From NCBI GenBank assembly GCA_900544515.1, contig UQVI01000099.1:1-6831 (forward strand): a stretch of DNA of 6,831 nt, read 5' to 3'. Source of the stretch: an uncultured Oscillospiraceae bacterium. Its GTDB lineage: Bacteria; Bacillota; Clostridia; Oscillospirales; Acutalibacteraceae. Shown in pieces: positions 1 through 6,830 of this stretch. The notes beneath the pieces were generated by a model, which made no database searches, was not told the origin of the DNA, and saw nothing but the letters and a program-made list of their open reading frames with translations. Every line of letters starts with the position of its first letter. The stretch's first letter is position 1. The position numbers and the translations under genes are program-made.

Positions 1-4
1 AGTT

Positions 5-10
5 TATAAT
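5..10 (+). promoter_or_regulatory. Candidate -10 box (TATAAT) upstream of the beta-galactosidase gene
   Basis: A perfect sigma-A type TATAAT lies at 5-10, 36 nt before the beta-galactosidase start codon, in a very AT-rich leader. Transcription would begin near position 16-18 and give a leader of about 30 nt. The matching -35 element would lie outside the window, so the promoter cannot be confirmed, and TATAAT-like strings are frequent by chance in such AT-rich sequence. No operator-like inverted repeat is visible in the 46 nt available. Confidence 0.3.
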
Positions 11-34
11 AATATTTCAAAGTATTAATTTATT

Positions 35-40
35 AAGGGG
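35..40 (+). promoter_or_regulatory. Ribosome binding site for the beta-galactosidase gene
   Basis: AAGGGG at 35-40 sits 6 nt before the ATG at 47, a normal Shine-Dalgarno spacing. It supports 47 as the true start, and the protein that follows begins in the way expected for this family, with no signal peptide. Confidence 0.7.
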
Positions 41-46
41 TAAATT

Positions 47-3000
47 ATGGCGAAATTCAGATGGGAAGATCCTTCAATCTTCAGGATTAACAAGGAAGAC
101 GGACACGCTTTAATGCTTCCGTTTGATGATGAAGAATCAGCACTTTCAGGTGATGAAAGCAAATATAAGCAGTCCCTGAATGGTATGTGGCAGTTTTTCT
201 GGCAGAGGGGACTTAAGAATCAGCCGGACAATTTTGAGCTTGAAAGCTTTGATGCAAGCTCGTGGGATGAAATAAGAGTGCCTTCAGTATGGCAGACTGA
301 GGGATATTCTGTCCCTTATTATTATGCTTCAACTTTTCCGAAGGCATTCAGCAGAAGCAAGTCAAGAATTCCGTGTATTGACCATAATATGCAGGAAATT
401 GGTTTTTACAGAAAGACATTTGTGCTTGATGAAAATTTTGACGGCAGAGAGATATTTCTTCATTTCGGTGCTGCAAAATCAGCACTCGAGGTGTATGTGA
501 ACGGTGAATTCGTCGGCTATTCTCAGGGTTCAATGGTGCCGCATGAATTCAATGTAACAAAGTTTCTCAGAAAAGGTGAAAACCTTATCTGTGCAAAGCT
601 CTACAGATACAGTGACGGCTCATATCTTGAGGATCAGGATATGTGGTGGCTCTGCGGTATTTACCGTGAGGTTTATCTTTATGCCGAGCCTAAGCTCTGT
701 CTGAGAGACTTCTACATAAAAACAGATTTTGATGTCGATTATAAAGACTCTGATGTAAGCCTTGACATTTTTCTTGAAAATTATAATAACGTGAAGGGTG
801 ACTGCACCGTTGACGCCAAGCTGATTTCAGAGACAGGAAGGCAGCTGCCTGTCGGTGCAAAGGAAATAGCACTTTCAGGCGGCAAAGAAAAGCTTCACCT
901 TGATGCAAAAATAAAGGCACCTAAGAAATGGTCTGCCGAAGCACCGAATTTATATACACTTGTTATGACTGTATCTGTTAGCGGTGAAATTGTTTGTGTT
1001 AAAACATATAAGGTAGGCTTTAAAAAGGTTGAAATCAAGGGTGAAAAAATTTATTTCAACGGTATGCCGCTTATGATAAGAGGCGTAAACCGTCACGATT
1101 TTGACCCTGATTTCGGCTGGGCTGTGCCAAAGGAAAGATATACGCAGGACCTTGATATTATGAAACAGAATAATATCAATTCCATTCGTACATCACATTA
1201 TCCGGATGATCCGTATTTTTATGAAATGTGCAATAAGTACGGCTTTTACGTAATGGATGAATGTGACCTGGAAACGCACGGCGTAAGACGTAAGGGCGTT
1301 CCGGGTTCAAATCCTATGTGGACTGCTGCCGTAGTGGACAGAATGGAGCGTATGGTGCTGCGTGACCGTAATAATCCTTGTGTATTTATGTGGTCACTGG
1401 GAAACGAGGCAGGCGACGGCGATAACTTTATGCGCATGAAAGAGGCCGCTCTTAAGCTCGATGATACAAGACAATTCCATTATGAGGGCGACTTTGACCA
1501 GACGAAGAGTGATGTTATCTCACGCATGTATCCTACTGCGGATGTTATGGAAAAGCTCGGCAACAAGCAGGAAATAAAGATATCACTTTATGATAACATT
1601 GCCAATCAGCTTGCTGCTGACAGTAAGCCGATTACACTTGAAATGTACGAGGGTAAGCCAATTGTACTTTGTGAGTATGCCCATTCTATGGAAAATTCAC
1701 TCGGTAATTTCCAGGAATATATCGACGATTTTGAGAAGTACGACAATATGTGCGGCGGCTTCATCTGGGACTTTGTTGACCAGGCACTTCACGTTAAGGA
1801 TGAAAACGGCAATGATAATTATCTCTACGGAACGGACTTTCAGGGCTTAGAGCCGAAAAAACTTATTGATATTCCGAATACAACTGCAATGACAGGTTCA
1901 AATGTATATTTCTGTGCAAATGGTATTATCGGTGCAGACCGTACTCCTCACCCTCAGATTGCTGAGGTTAAAAAGGGATATCAGGAGATTAAGACAGAGG
2001 CCTTTGACCTTATGGCAGGAAAGTTCAGAGTTAAAAATAAATTCCTGTTTACGGATATTTCAAATTATAAGTGCAAGTGGGAGCTTAAGGCAGAGGGCGA
2101 AGTGATCGAGTTCGGCGAACTTGATAAGTTTGAATGCGAGCCGCTTTCAGAGACCTTTATCACCATTCCATACTCCATTGACAATATTCCTAAGGACAAG
2201 GAGGTTGTTCTTACAATCTCATTCTTCACAAGAAAGAAAACGCCGGGTCTTAAGTCAAACTTTGAAATTGCGTGGGATCAGTTTATTATCAATGAAATGC
2301 CTCAGCCTGTAAAGCCTGAAAATAAGGGTGATCTCAATTTTACAGTAAAGGGAAAAAGAGTTACTGCAGAAAATGATAAGATTAAGGTTATTGTGGATAA
2401 CGGAAAAATTGTAAGCTATGTTATTGACGGCAGGGAAATGCTTCTGGCACCGATGATGCCAAACTATTTCAGAGCACTTACAGATAATGACATTGACTTC
2501 CTTAACTTTACACCGCAGTTTGCAAAGTTCCACCCATTCTATAAATGGCAGAGAGCAACCAAGCATAATAACGCTGTTAAGACTGTGGCAAAAGCAGGTG
2601 AGGATAACACAGTTGAAATTCATATTGCTTTCAGCACAATCGGTCTTAAGAATTCTGTAGCAACCTATAAAATTTATCCTGACGGCAAAATCTATGTTTA
2701 CCATTCAGCTGTTCCTACATCTAATATGATAAAGTTCGGTTACCAGATGACACTTCCTAAGGATATGGAATATGTGACCTGGTATGGCAGAGGACCTGTT
2801 GCAACCTATTGTGACAGAAAAACAGGTGCTAAGATTGATAAGTATACTTCCACCGTTACCGATATGGATTACCGCTATATGCGTCCGCAGGAATCGTCAA
2901 ACAGAACGGATATGCGCTATATGACCATTACCGATAAAAAGGGCAAGGGTCTTAAGTTTACAGCATATTTTGATGATCCGCTTAATTTCTCTGCGTACCA

Positions 3001-3196
3001 TTACACTACGGACGGACTTGAAAAAGCAACGCATATCAATAATATTCCGTATGAGGATATTACTACACTTAATATTGACCATATGCTTTGCGGTGTCGGC
3101 GGTGACATGCCGGGTCAGGCGTTTGTCCGTGAACCTTATCTTATGAAAAAAGGAGTAAAGCAGGCATATTCATTTATTATGGAGCCTGTAAGGTAA
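47..3196 (+). CDS. lacZ: LacZ-type beta-galactosidase, glycoside hydrolase family 2
   Basis: Cytoplasmic retaining beta-galactosidase of 1049 residues, close to the 1023 of E. coli LacZ and complete. Domains in order: GH2 jelly-roll sugar-binding domain (about 38-215, with LEDQDMW at 194-200), Ig-like domain (about 217-330), TIM barrel (about 332-635), second Ig-like domain (about 650-755), and the LacZ-specific C-terminal domain (about 775-1046). Active-site residues visible by alignment from memory with E. coli: acid/base E454 in WSLGNEAG, nucleophile E543 in LCEYAHSMENSLGN, H350 (NRHDF), H384 (SHYP), metal ligand E409 and H411 (DLETHG), W574, F622 and N625. There is no signal peptide, so the substrate must be imported; no transporter or regulator is in the window. 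Oddities: insertions of about 13 and 15 residues around the nucleophile, and changed glucose-side residues (A94 for N102, G1023 for W999). Natural substrate may therefore be a beta-galactoside other than lactose. The GH2 LacZ family call is very secure, the exact substrate is not. Confidence 0.95.
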   Translation: MAKFRWEDPSIFRINKEDGHALMLPFDDEESALSGDESKYKQSLNGMWQFFWQRGLKNQPDNFELESFDASSWDEIRVPSVWQTEGYSVPYYYASTFPKAFSRSKSRIPCIDHNMQEIGFYRKTFVLDENFDGREIFLHFGAAKSALEVYVNGEFVGYSQGSMVPHEFNVTKFLRKGENLICAKLYRYSDGSYLEDQDMWWLCGIYREVYLYAEPKLCLRDFYIKTDFDVDYKDSDVSLDIFLENYNNVKGDCTVDAKLISETGRQLPVGAKEIALSGGKEKLHLDAKIKAPKKWSAEAPNLYTLVMTVSVSGEIVCVKTYKVGFKKVEIKGEKIYFNGMPLMIRGVNRHDFDPDFGWAVPKERYTQDLDIMKQNNINSIRTSHYPDDPYFYEMCNKYGFYVMDECDLETHGVRRKGVPGSNPMWTAAVVDRMERMVLRDRNNPCVFMWSLGNEAGDGDNFMRMKEAALKLDDTRQFHYEGDFDQTKSDVISRMYPTADVMEKLGNKQEIKISLYDNIANQLAADSKPITLEMYEGKPIVLCEYAHSMENSLGNFQEYIDDFEKYDNMCGGFIWDFVDQALHVKDENGNDNYLYGTDFQGLEPKKLIDIPNTTAMTGSNVYFCANGIIGADRTPHPQIAEVKKGYQEIKTEAFDLMAGKFRVKNKFLFTDISNYKCKWELKAEGEVIEFGELDKFECEPLSETFITIPYSIDNIPKDKEVVLTISFFTRKKTPGLKSNFEIAWDQFIINEMPQPVKPENKGDLNFTVKGKRVTAENDKIKVIVDNGKIVSYVIDGREMLLAPMMPNYFRALTDNDIDFLNFTPQFAKFHPFYKWQRATKHNNAVKTVAKAGEDNTVEIHIAFSTIGLKNSVATYKIYPDGKIYVYHSAVPTSNMIKFGYQMTLPKDMEYVTWYGRGPVATYCDRKTGAKIDKYTSTVTDMDYRYMRPQESSNRTDMRYMTITDKKGKGLKFTAYFDDPLNFSAYHYTTDGLEKATHINNIPYEDITTLNIDHMLCGVGGDMPGQAFVREPYLMKKGVKQAYSFIMEPVR

Positions 3197-3203
3197 CTTA
3201 GCT

Positions 3204-5153
3204 ATGAAAAGAGTTTTTGCATTTGTCGGCTTTTCATCTGCAATAACTCTTATCGTGCTGAATACAGTTCCTTATTGCTTTGTAAAGTTTATATTGATAT
3301 TTGCAGTGGTATCTCTTTTGATATCACTGCTTGTAAAGAGCTTAAGACAGGAAAGAGTTGTGCCGATTACCTTCGGTGCAATGCTCTTTTCCTGTCTTAT
3401 ATTTGTTTTATGTATGCAGTGTGATGTGATACCGCAGAAATCACTTGACGGTATCAGCACGGATGTAAAATTCAGAATCGTAGATATCGAGGAGAAAACA
3501 GACAGCGGCTATCTCTATACTGTTAAAACGGAGAGCATTGATGTTTTTGACTCGCCGCAGAATATAAAGCTGAAAATAAAGTCGCAGACGAAAATACCTG
3601 CTGATTATTATGATACAATTTCAGCCGTAATTTCCTTTTACAGCTATACGGATAATGCATTTTGCTCCTTTGGCGATTACGGCAATGATATATATGTAAG
3701 AGGGAAGCTGATTCAGATTGATGATGTAACGGAGGACTCAAAGCCTCCGAATTATTACATATTGAAGCTGAGACTGAAAATAAAAGAGATAATCACTGAA
3801 AGCTTTGATGAGGAAAAGGCGGGACTTGCCTATTCAATCCTTACAGGAGATAAAGGACTGCTCAGGGATGATATAAGAGAAAGTTTCAAGGTCTGCGGTG
3901 TTTCACATATGATTGCCGTGTCAGGTTTGCATATTACCTTAATCTGTCTTTTGGTTTATTATCTTCTGAAATTTCTGAAAGTTCCTGTTCTGCCGTCGAC
4001 AGTGTTAACCTTTTTGATTATCATTGTATATATAGGTGTTTCGGGGTATTCAAAATCCGCCGTGCGTGCAGGAATAATGATAGCGGTTATGCTGACTGCA
4101 CGGCTGGTCAATGATAAAGCCGATACACTGAATTCACTCGGATTTGCCGTATTTATCATGTGCCTCAATCCGTTTTCTGTAACAGATGCAGGTGCACTGC
4201 TGACGGTTACTGCAATTATCGGGCTTTGTGTAATCAAGCCTGCCTATGATAAAAAGCTAAGACCTGAAAATATAATACTCGGTTATTTTTACGATGGTGT
4301 ATTTTCCACCTTGTCAGTGCTGCTGTCAACACTTCCTGTTGGTTGGCTTCTTTTCAGCAGATTAAGTCTTATATCACTTGTGATGAATATTCTTTGTATA
4401 CCGATTATGCAGCTTGCACTGGTGTCGGTACTGCTTGTATGTATATTTTCAGGTGTGCCGTTTCTTGTATTTATACCAAAGCATATTGCGGATTTTTCAC
4501 TCGGTATGCTGATAAATGTTTCAGATTTCTGTGAGGAAAAATTCAGCGTTTTATATCTTGATATATCAGATGAATTGGTGGGTGTTGCCATTGCTGCACT
4601 GCTGCTGTTTGCAGGAATTTCACTGCTTGTCAGCCATAAAATGAATATAAAGCTTATGAGCGTGTTCATTGTTCTTATCCTTTCTGTTACAGCCGCTTTC
4701 AGTATTTACAGCTATAATCATAACGCTTATGTCCGCATCAGCGACAGCGGTGCGGTGATTATATATGATAAAGACAGTGCTGTGATAATAGATGCCGATG
4801 ATAAAAGTGACTGCTATTTTATGGATGATGTGCTGTCGGCAACGAGCTTTGATTCTGTTGTTGCCTATAATTCTGCTTCCTGTAAAAAGGAAATACGTAA
4901 GCTTCTGCCTGATGCCGAGTTCAAAACTCTGCCGGATTGCGATGAAAATGTTTGCAATCATATCAGTATAAAATGTGATAACGATGTAATACTTGTGTCA
5001 GTTTTTGATAAAGTCTTTAAAATTGACGAGGATTATGTTAGAATAGATGAATACAAGGCGTACAGAAATATTTATGATAGATTTAATGAAACCGGTGATG
5101 TGATGTTTATTATCACTGAAAATGCTGATGTTCAGATAAAGGAGGGGAAATGA
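3204..5153 (+). CDS. comEC: ComEC/Rec2-family DNA-uptake membrane protein with degenerate C-terminal domain
   Basis: ComEC forms the channel that carries single-stranded DNA across the cytoplasmic membrane during natural transformation. This 649-residue protein has three N-terminal membrane segments (about 5-25, 27-45, 53-73), an exported OB-like region of DUF4131 type (about 75-190), then the Competence domain (about 203-500) with the diagnostic SHMIAVSGLHI at 234-244, the RA of SAVRAG (R288), NP at 322-323 and several further membrane helices. The last helix ends near 503, leaving about 145 outer residues. In full-length ComEC (typically 750 or more residues) this part is a metallo-beta-lactamase-like domain with HxHxDH. 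Here the opening strands (VRISDSGAVIIYD, then VIIDADD) still resemble it, but the histidine motif is absent: at its expected place stands VVAYNSASCKKE. The start at 3204 is the only sensible one, since the next Met is residue 60. The ribosome site is weak (AAGG at 3190-3193, overlapping the end of lacZ), suggesting translation coupled to lacZ. holA follows with a 4-nt overlap. Whether this organism is transformable is unknown. Confidence 0.92.
   Translation: MKRVFAFVGFSSAITLIVLNTVPYCFVKFILIFAVVSLLISLLVKSLRQERVVPITFGAMLFSCLIFVLCMQCDVIPQKSLDGISTDVKFRIVDIEEKTDSGYLYTVKTESIDVFDSPQNIKLKIKSQTKIPADYYDTISAVISFYSYTDNAFCSFGDYGNDIYVRGKLIQIDDVTEDSKPPNYYILKLRLKIKEIITESFDEEKAGLAYSILTGDKGLLRDDIRESFKVCGVSHMIAVSGLHITLICLLVYYLLKFLKVPVLPSTVLTFLIIIVYIGVSGYSKSAVRAGIMIAVMLTARLVNDKADTLNSLGFAVFIMCLNPFSVTDAGALLTVTAIIGLCVIKPAYDKKLRPENIILGYFYDGVFSTLSVLLSTLPVGWLLFSRLSLISLVMNILCIPIMQLALVSVLLVCIFSGVPFLVFIPKHIADFSLGMLINVSDFCEEKFSVLYLDISDELVGVAIAALLLFAGISLLVSHKMNIKLMSVFIVLILSVTAAFSIYSYNHNAYVRISDSGAVIIYDKDSAVIIDADDKSDCYFMDDVLSATSFDSVVAYNSASCKKEIRKLLPDAEFKTLPDCDENVCNHISIKCDNDVILVSVFDKVFKIDEDYVRIDEYKAYRNIYDRFNETGDVMFIITENADVQIKEGK
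3303..3330 (+). other. Strong stem-loop inside the 5' part of comEC
   Basis: GCAGTGGTATC (3303-3313) pairs with GATATCACTGC (3320-3330) over 11 bp with a single G-U wobble (3309 with 3324) and a 6-nt loop TCTTTT. It begins 99 nt after the comEC start codon, in the part coding for the second membrane helix. No T-run follows (TTGTAAAGAG), so it is not an intrinsic terminator. It could be a processing or stability element between lacZ and the downstream genes, or a chance result of repeated Val/Ser/Leu codons. Confidence 0.4.
5140..5145 (+). promoter_or_regulatory. Consensus ribosome binding site for holA
   Basis: AGGAGG at 5140-5145, inside the last codons of comEC, is a perfect Shine-Dalgarno and the strongest in the window. 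It is followed by two adjacent in-frame ATG codons: 4 nt away (5150) and 7 nt away (5153). The spacing favours the second, which would make HolA 348 rather than 349 residues and move its start to just after the first base of overlap with the comEC stop. Confidence 0.75.
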
Positions 5154-6199
5154 TGTCAAAGCTTAATGAAGCTCAGCTTAAGGAACAGATAAAGAGTAAT
5201 CACTTTTCAAACGCTTATCTTATTTACGGTGAGGAAAGCTATCTTAAGGGGCATTATATTTCTCAGCTGAAAAAGAAAATTGTTGACCCTACCTTTGAAT
5301 CCTTTAATCTGCATCAGTTTGAGGGTAAGGATACATCGCTTGATGATATTCTTAAGGATGCACAGATGCTGCCTATGATGAGCGAATATAATCTTGTTCT
5401 TGTACGTGATTACCCTGTAGAGAAGTCAAAGGCTGATTTAAAGCTGCTGAGTGAATTCCTAGCTGATGTGCCTGAAAGCACAATTCTTATTCTTGTATAC
5501 GATGCCATTGAGCCTGATGTTAAAAGTGCTTCCTTTAAGAAGATAATTACTGCCTTTGACAATGCAGGCGCAGTTGTGAATATGGAAAAGAGGAGCGAAA
5601 ACGATGTGGCAAAGCTACTTGTCAGCGGTGCAAAAAAACGCGGCTCCGTGCTTGATATGAACAATGCAAAATATCTTGTTTCTGTTTCCGGCAATGATTT
5701 GAAAAACCTTCTTAATGAGCTTGATAAGCTGTCCTACTTTGCACAGGGCAGGGAGATAACAAAGGATATCATTGATAATATGGCAACAAAATGTCTGCAG
5801 GCACGTGTTTATGACCTGTCCAAATCTGTTGTTGCCGGTAATTCCGACATGGCGTACAGTGTCCTTGATACACTGTTTAATATGAAAGAGGACCCTATTC
5901 TTATACTTGCGGTTATCGGCGGTGTTTATGTGGATATGTACAGGGTGAAATGTGCCAAGACTGCGGGCTGTTCCTATGATGATGTTGCTAAGCATTATAA
6001 CTATAGGGGCAGGGAATTCGCACTTAGAAATGCATCAAGAGACTGTGCCAATCTCAGCGAAAATCAGCTTAGAAAATCCATTGATGAAATTATGAATATC
6101 GACCTGAAATTAAAGAGTACTGCAACAGATAAAAAGCTTCTTCTGGAGGAATTAATCGTCAAGCTGATACTGATTGCCAGAGAGGTAAGCTATGCTTAA
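5150..6199 (+). CDS. holA: DNA polymerase III delta subunit (clamp-loader subunit)
   Basis: HolA is the clamp-loader subunit that opens the beta sliding clamp so it can be placed on DNA; it acts with delta-prime (HolB) and tau/gamma (DnaX). The protein has 349 residues, the normal family length (about 340). Recognisable marks are the N-terminal AYLIYGEESYLK (22-33), where other delta subunits have the fold of a nucleotide-binding domain without a working P-loop; LVLVRDYPVEK (82-92); GNDLKNLLNELDKLSYF (181-197), typical of domain II; and the C-terminal collar domain with RVYDLSKSVVAGN (219-231), EDPILILAVIGG (247-258) and LKSTATDKKLLLEELI (321-336). The upstream comEC stop overlaps its start as ATGA (5150-5153), and the ATG at 5153 is an equally plausible start. 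Its end overlaps the next gene by 8 nt. comEC followed by holA is a known Firmicutes arrangement, which supports both calls. As an essential gene it is probably expressed constitutively, but no internal promoter is evident. Confidence 0.93.
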   Translation: MMSKLNEAQLKEQIKSNHFSNAYLIYGEESYLKGHYISQLKKKIVDPTFESFNLHQFEGKDTSLDDILKDAQMLPMMSEYNLVLVRDYPVEKSKADLKLLSEFLADVPESTILILVYDAIEPDVKSASFKKIITAFDNAGAVVNMEKRSENDVAKLLVSGAKKRGSVLDMNNAKYLVSVSGNDLKNLLNELDKLSYFAQGREITKDIIDNMATKCLQARVYDLSKSVVAGNSDMAYSVLDTLFNMKEDPILILAVIGGVYVDMYRVKCAKTAGCSYDDVAKHYNYRGREFALRNASRDCANLSENQLRKSIDEIMNIDLKLKSTATDKKLLLEELIVKLILIAREVSYA

Positions 6200-6770
6200 G
6201 ATCAATGAGGCTGTTGTTGTTGAGGGAAGATACGATAAATTAAAGCTGTCAAATTTCCTGGATGCTGTTATTATTGAAACAAACGGCTTTGGAATATATA
6301 AGGACAAGGAAAAGCTTAAATTTATCCGCAGGCTTGCAAATGAAAGAGGAATCATCATTCTTACGGATTCCGATCACAGTGGTTTTCAGATAAGAAATTA
6401 TGTTGCAGCAGGCATACCTAAGGATAAAATCAAGCATATTTATATACCGGACATATTCGGCAAGGAAAAAAGAAAAGCCCAGCCGTCAAAGGAAGGCAAG
6501 CTGGGTGTTGAAGGTATGAATGATGAACTTCTTTTGAACCTGTTTCGTAAAGCAGGTGTATCGGTACAAAATGCTGAAAACGGTAATCCTGTCACAAATT
6601 TTGATTTGTTTGATTTAGGCTTGTCAGGTACGGCGAACGCCAAACAGAATAAAAAGAGACTGTTGAAACGGCTTGGCTTACCGGAATGCCTTTCAACCAA
6701 TTCACTGTTGAGCTACATAAATTCTTCGATGTCAAAGGAAGAGTTTATATCCATATGCAATGAGCTTTAA
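6192..6770 (+). CDS. rnmV: Toprim-domain ribonuclease M5 family protein (5S rRNA maturation)
   Basis: RNase M5 cleaves both sides of the 5S rRNA precursor on the 50S ribosome, with protein uL18 as cofactor in B. subtilis. This protein is 192 residues (B. subtilis 186). The N-terminal Toprim domain (about 5-110) shows the catalytic glutamate in VVVEGRYD (E11), ETNGFG (29-34) as in B. subtilis ETNG, and the acidic motif ILTDSDHSG (D59, D61). The block GKLGVEGM (102-109) corresponds to the M5 signature usually written GVEHA; here HA is replaced by GM. The C-terminal half keeps LGLSGTANAKQNKKRL (142-157), which resembles the family's GL-G-A-K-RR-L segment, with a final helix SMSKEEFISI. The start at 6192 has GAGG at 6182-6185, 6 nt upstream, and overlaps holA by 8 nt, so translation is probably coupled. 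In B. subtilis the gene lies beside ksgA; here it follows holA. The family membership is secure, but the 5S activity is inferred, since a related Toprim paralogue with another RNA or DNA target is possible. Confidence 0.82.
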   Translation: MLKINEAVVVEGRYDKLKLSNFLDAVIIETNGFGIYKDKEKLKFIRRLANERGIIILTDSDHSGFQIRNYVAAGIPKDKIKHIYIPDIFGKEKRKAQPSKEGKLGVEGMNDELLLNLFRKAGVSVQNAENGNPVTNFDLFDLGLSGTANAKQNKKRLLKRLGLPECLSTNSLLSYINSSMSKEEFISICNEL

Positions 6771-6785
6771 AATGATATAAAACAA

Positions 6786-6830
6786 AAAGCTGTATCAAGG
6801 TAAAAACTTTGATACAGCTTTCATTTTATT
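6786..6830 (+). terminator. Intrinsic terminator after the comEC-holA-rnmV genes, probably bidirectional
   Basis: AAAGCTGTATCAA (6786-6798) pairs perfectly with TTGATACAGCTTT (6809-6821), and the stem extends by a G-U and a G-C pair to 15 bp with a 6-nt loop (TAAAAA, 6801-6806). The + strand tail after the stem is TCATTTTATT, a moderate U-tract. Read on the minus strand, the stem is followed by TTTTTGTTTTAT (complement of about 6776-6787), a better U-tract, so the element can also stop transcription coming from the right. It begins 15 nt after the rnmV stop codon. Confidence 0.85.

Noticed and set aside
2255..2704. A 149-codon open frame on the minus strand inside the beta-galactosidase gene
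   Set aside because: It is fully antisense to a well-conserved GH2 region, its translation is rich in Cys, Ile and Asn without any recognisable motif, and no ribosome site stands out. It is a shadow of the codon use of the real gene.
3150..3203. Possible internal promoter for comEC (TATTAT at 3175-3180)
   Set aside because: No acceptable -35 element is found at the expected distance (the bases about 17 nt upstream read GGAGTA-like), so the box alone is not enough in AT-rich sequence.
4289..4669. A 126-codon minus-strand frame inside comEC
   Set aside because: Its Ser/Thr/Ile-rich translation is what antisense of Val/Leu/Ile-rich membrane helices gives. No motif or start signal supports it.
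5856..5876. Small inverted repeat ACAGTGT / ACACTGT in holA
   Set aside because: Only 7 bp with a 7-nt loop, followed by just TTT and then AA. It is within coding sequence of an essential gene and too weak to call a terminator or operator.
5615..5995. A 126-codon minus-strand frame inside holA
   Set aside because: It is entirely within the confident HolA coding region, with no recognisable domain, so it is best explained as a shadow frame.
6478..6505. CCCAGC / GCTGGG inverted repeat in the RNase M5-like gene
   Set aside because: A 6-bp stem with a 16-nt loop is expected by chance, and no tail or context supports a function.
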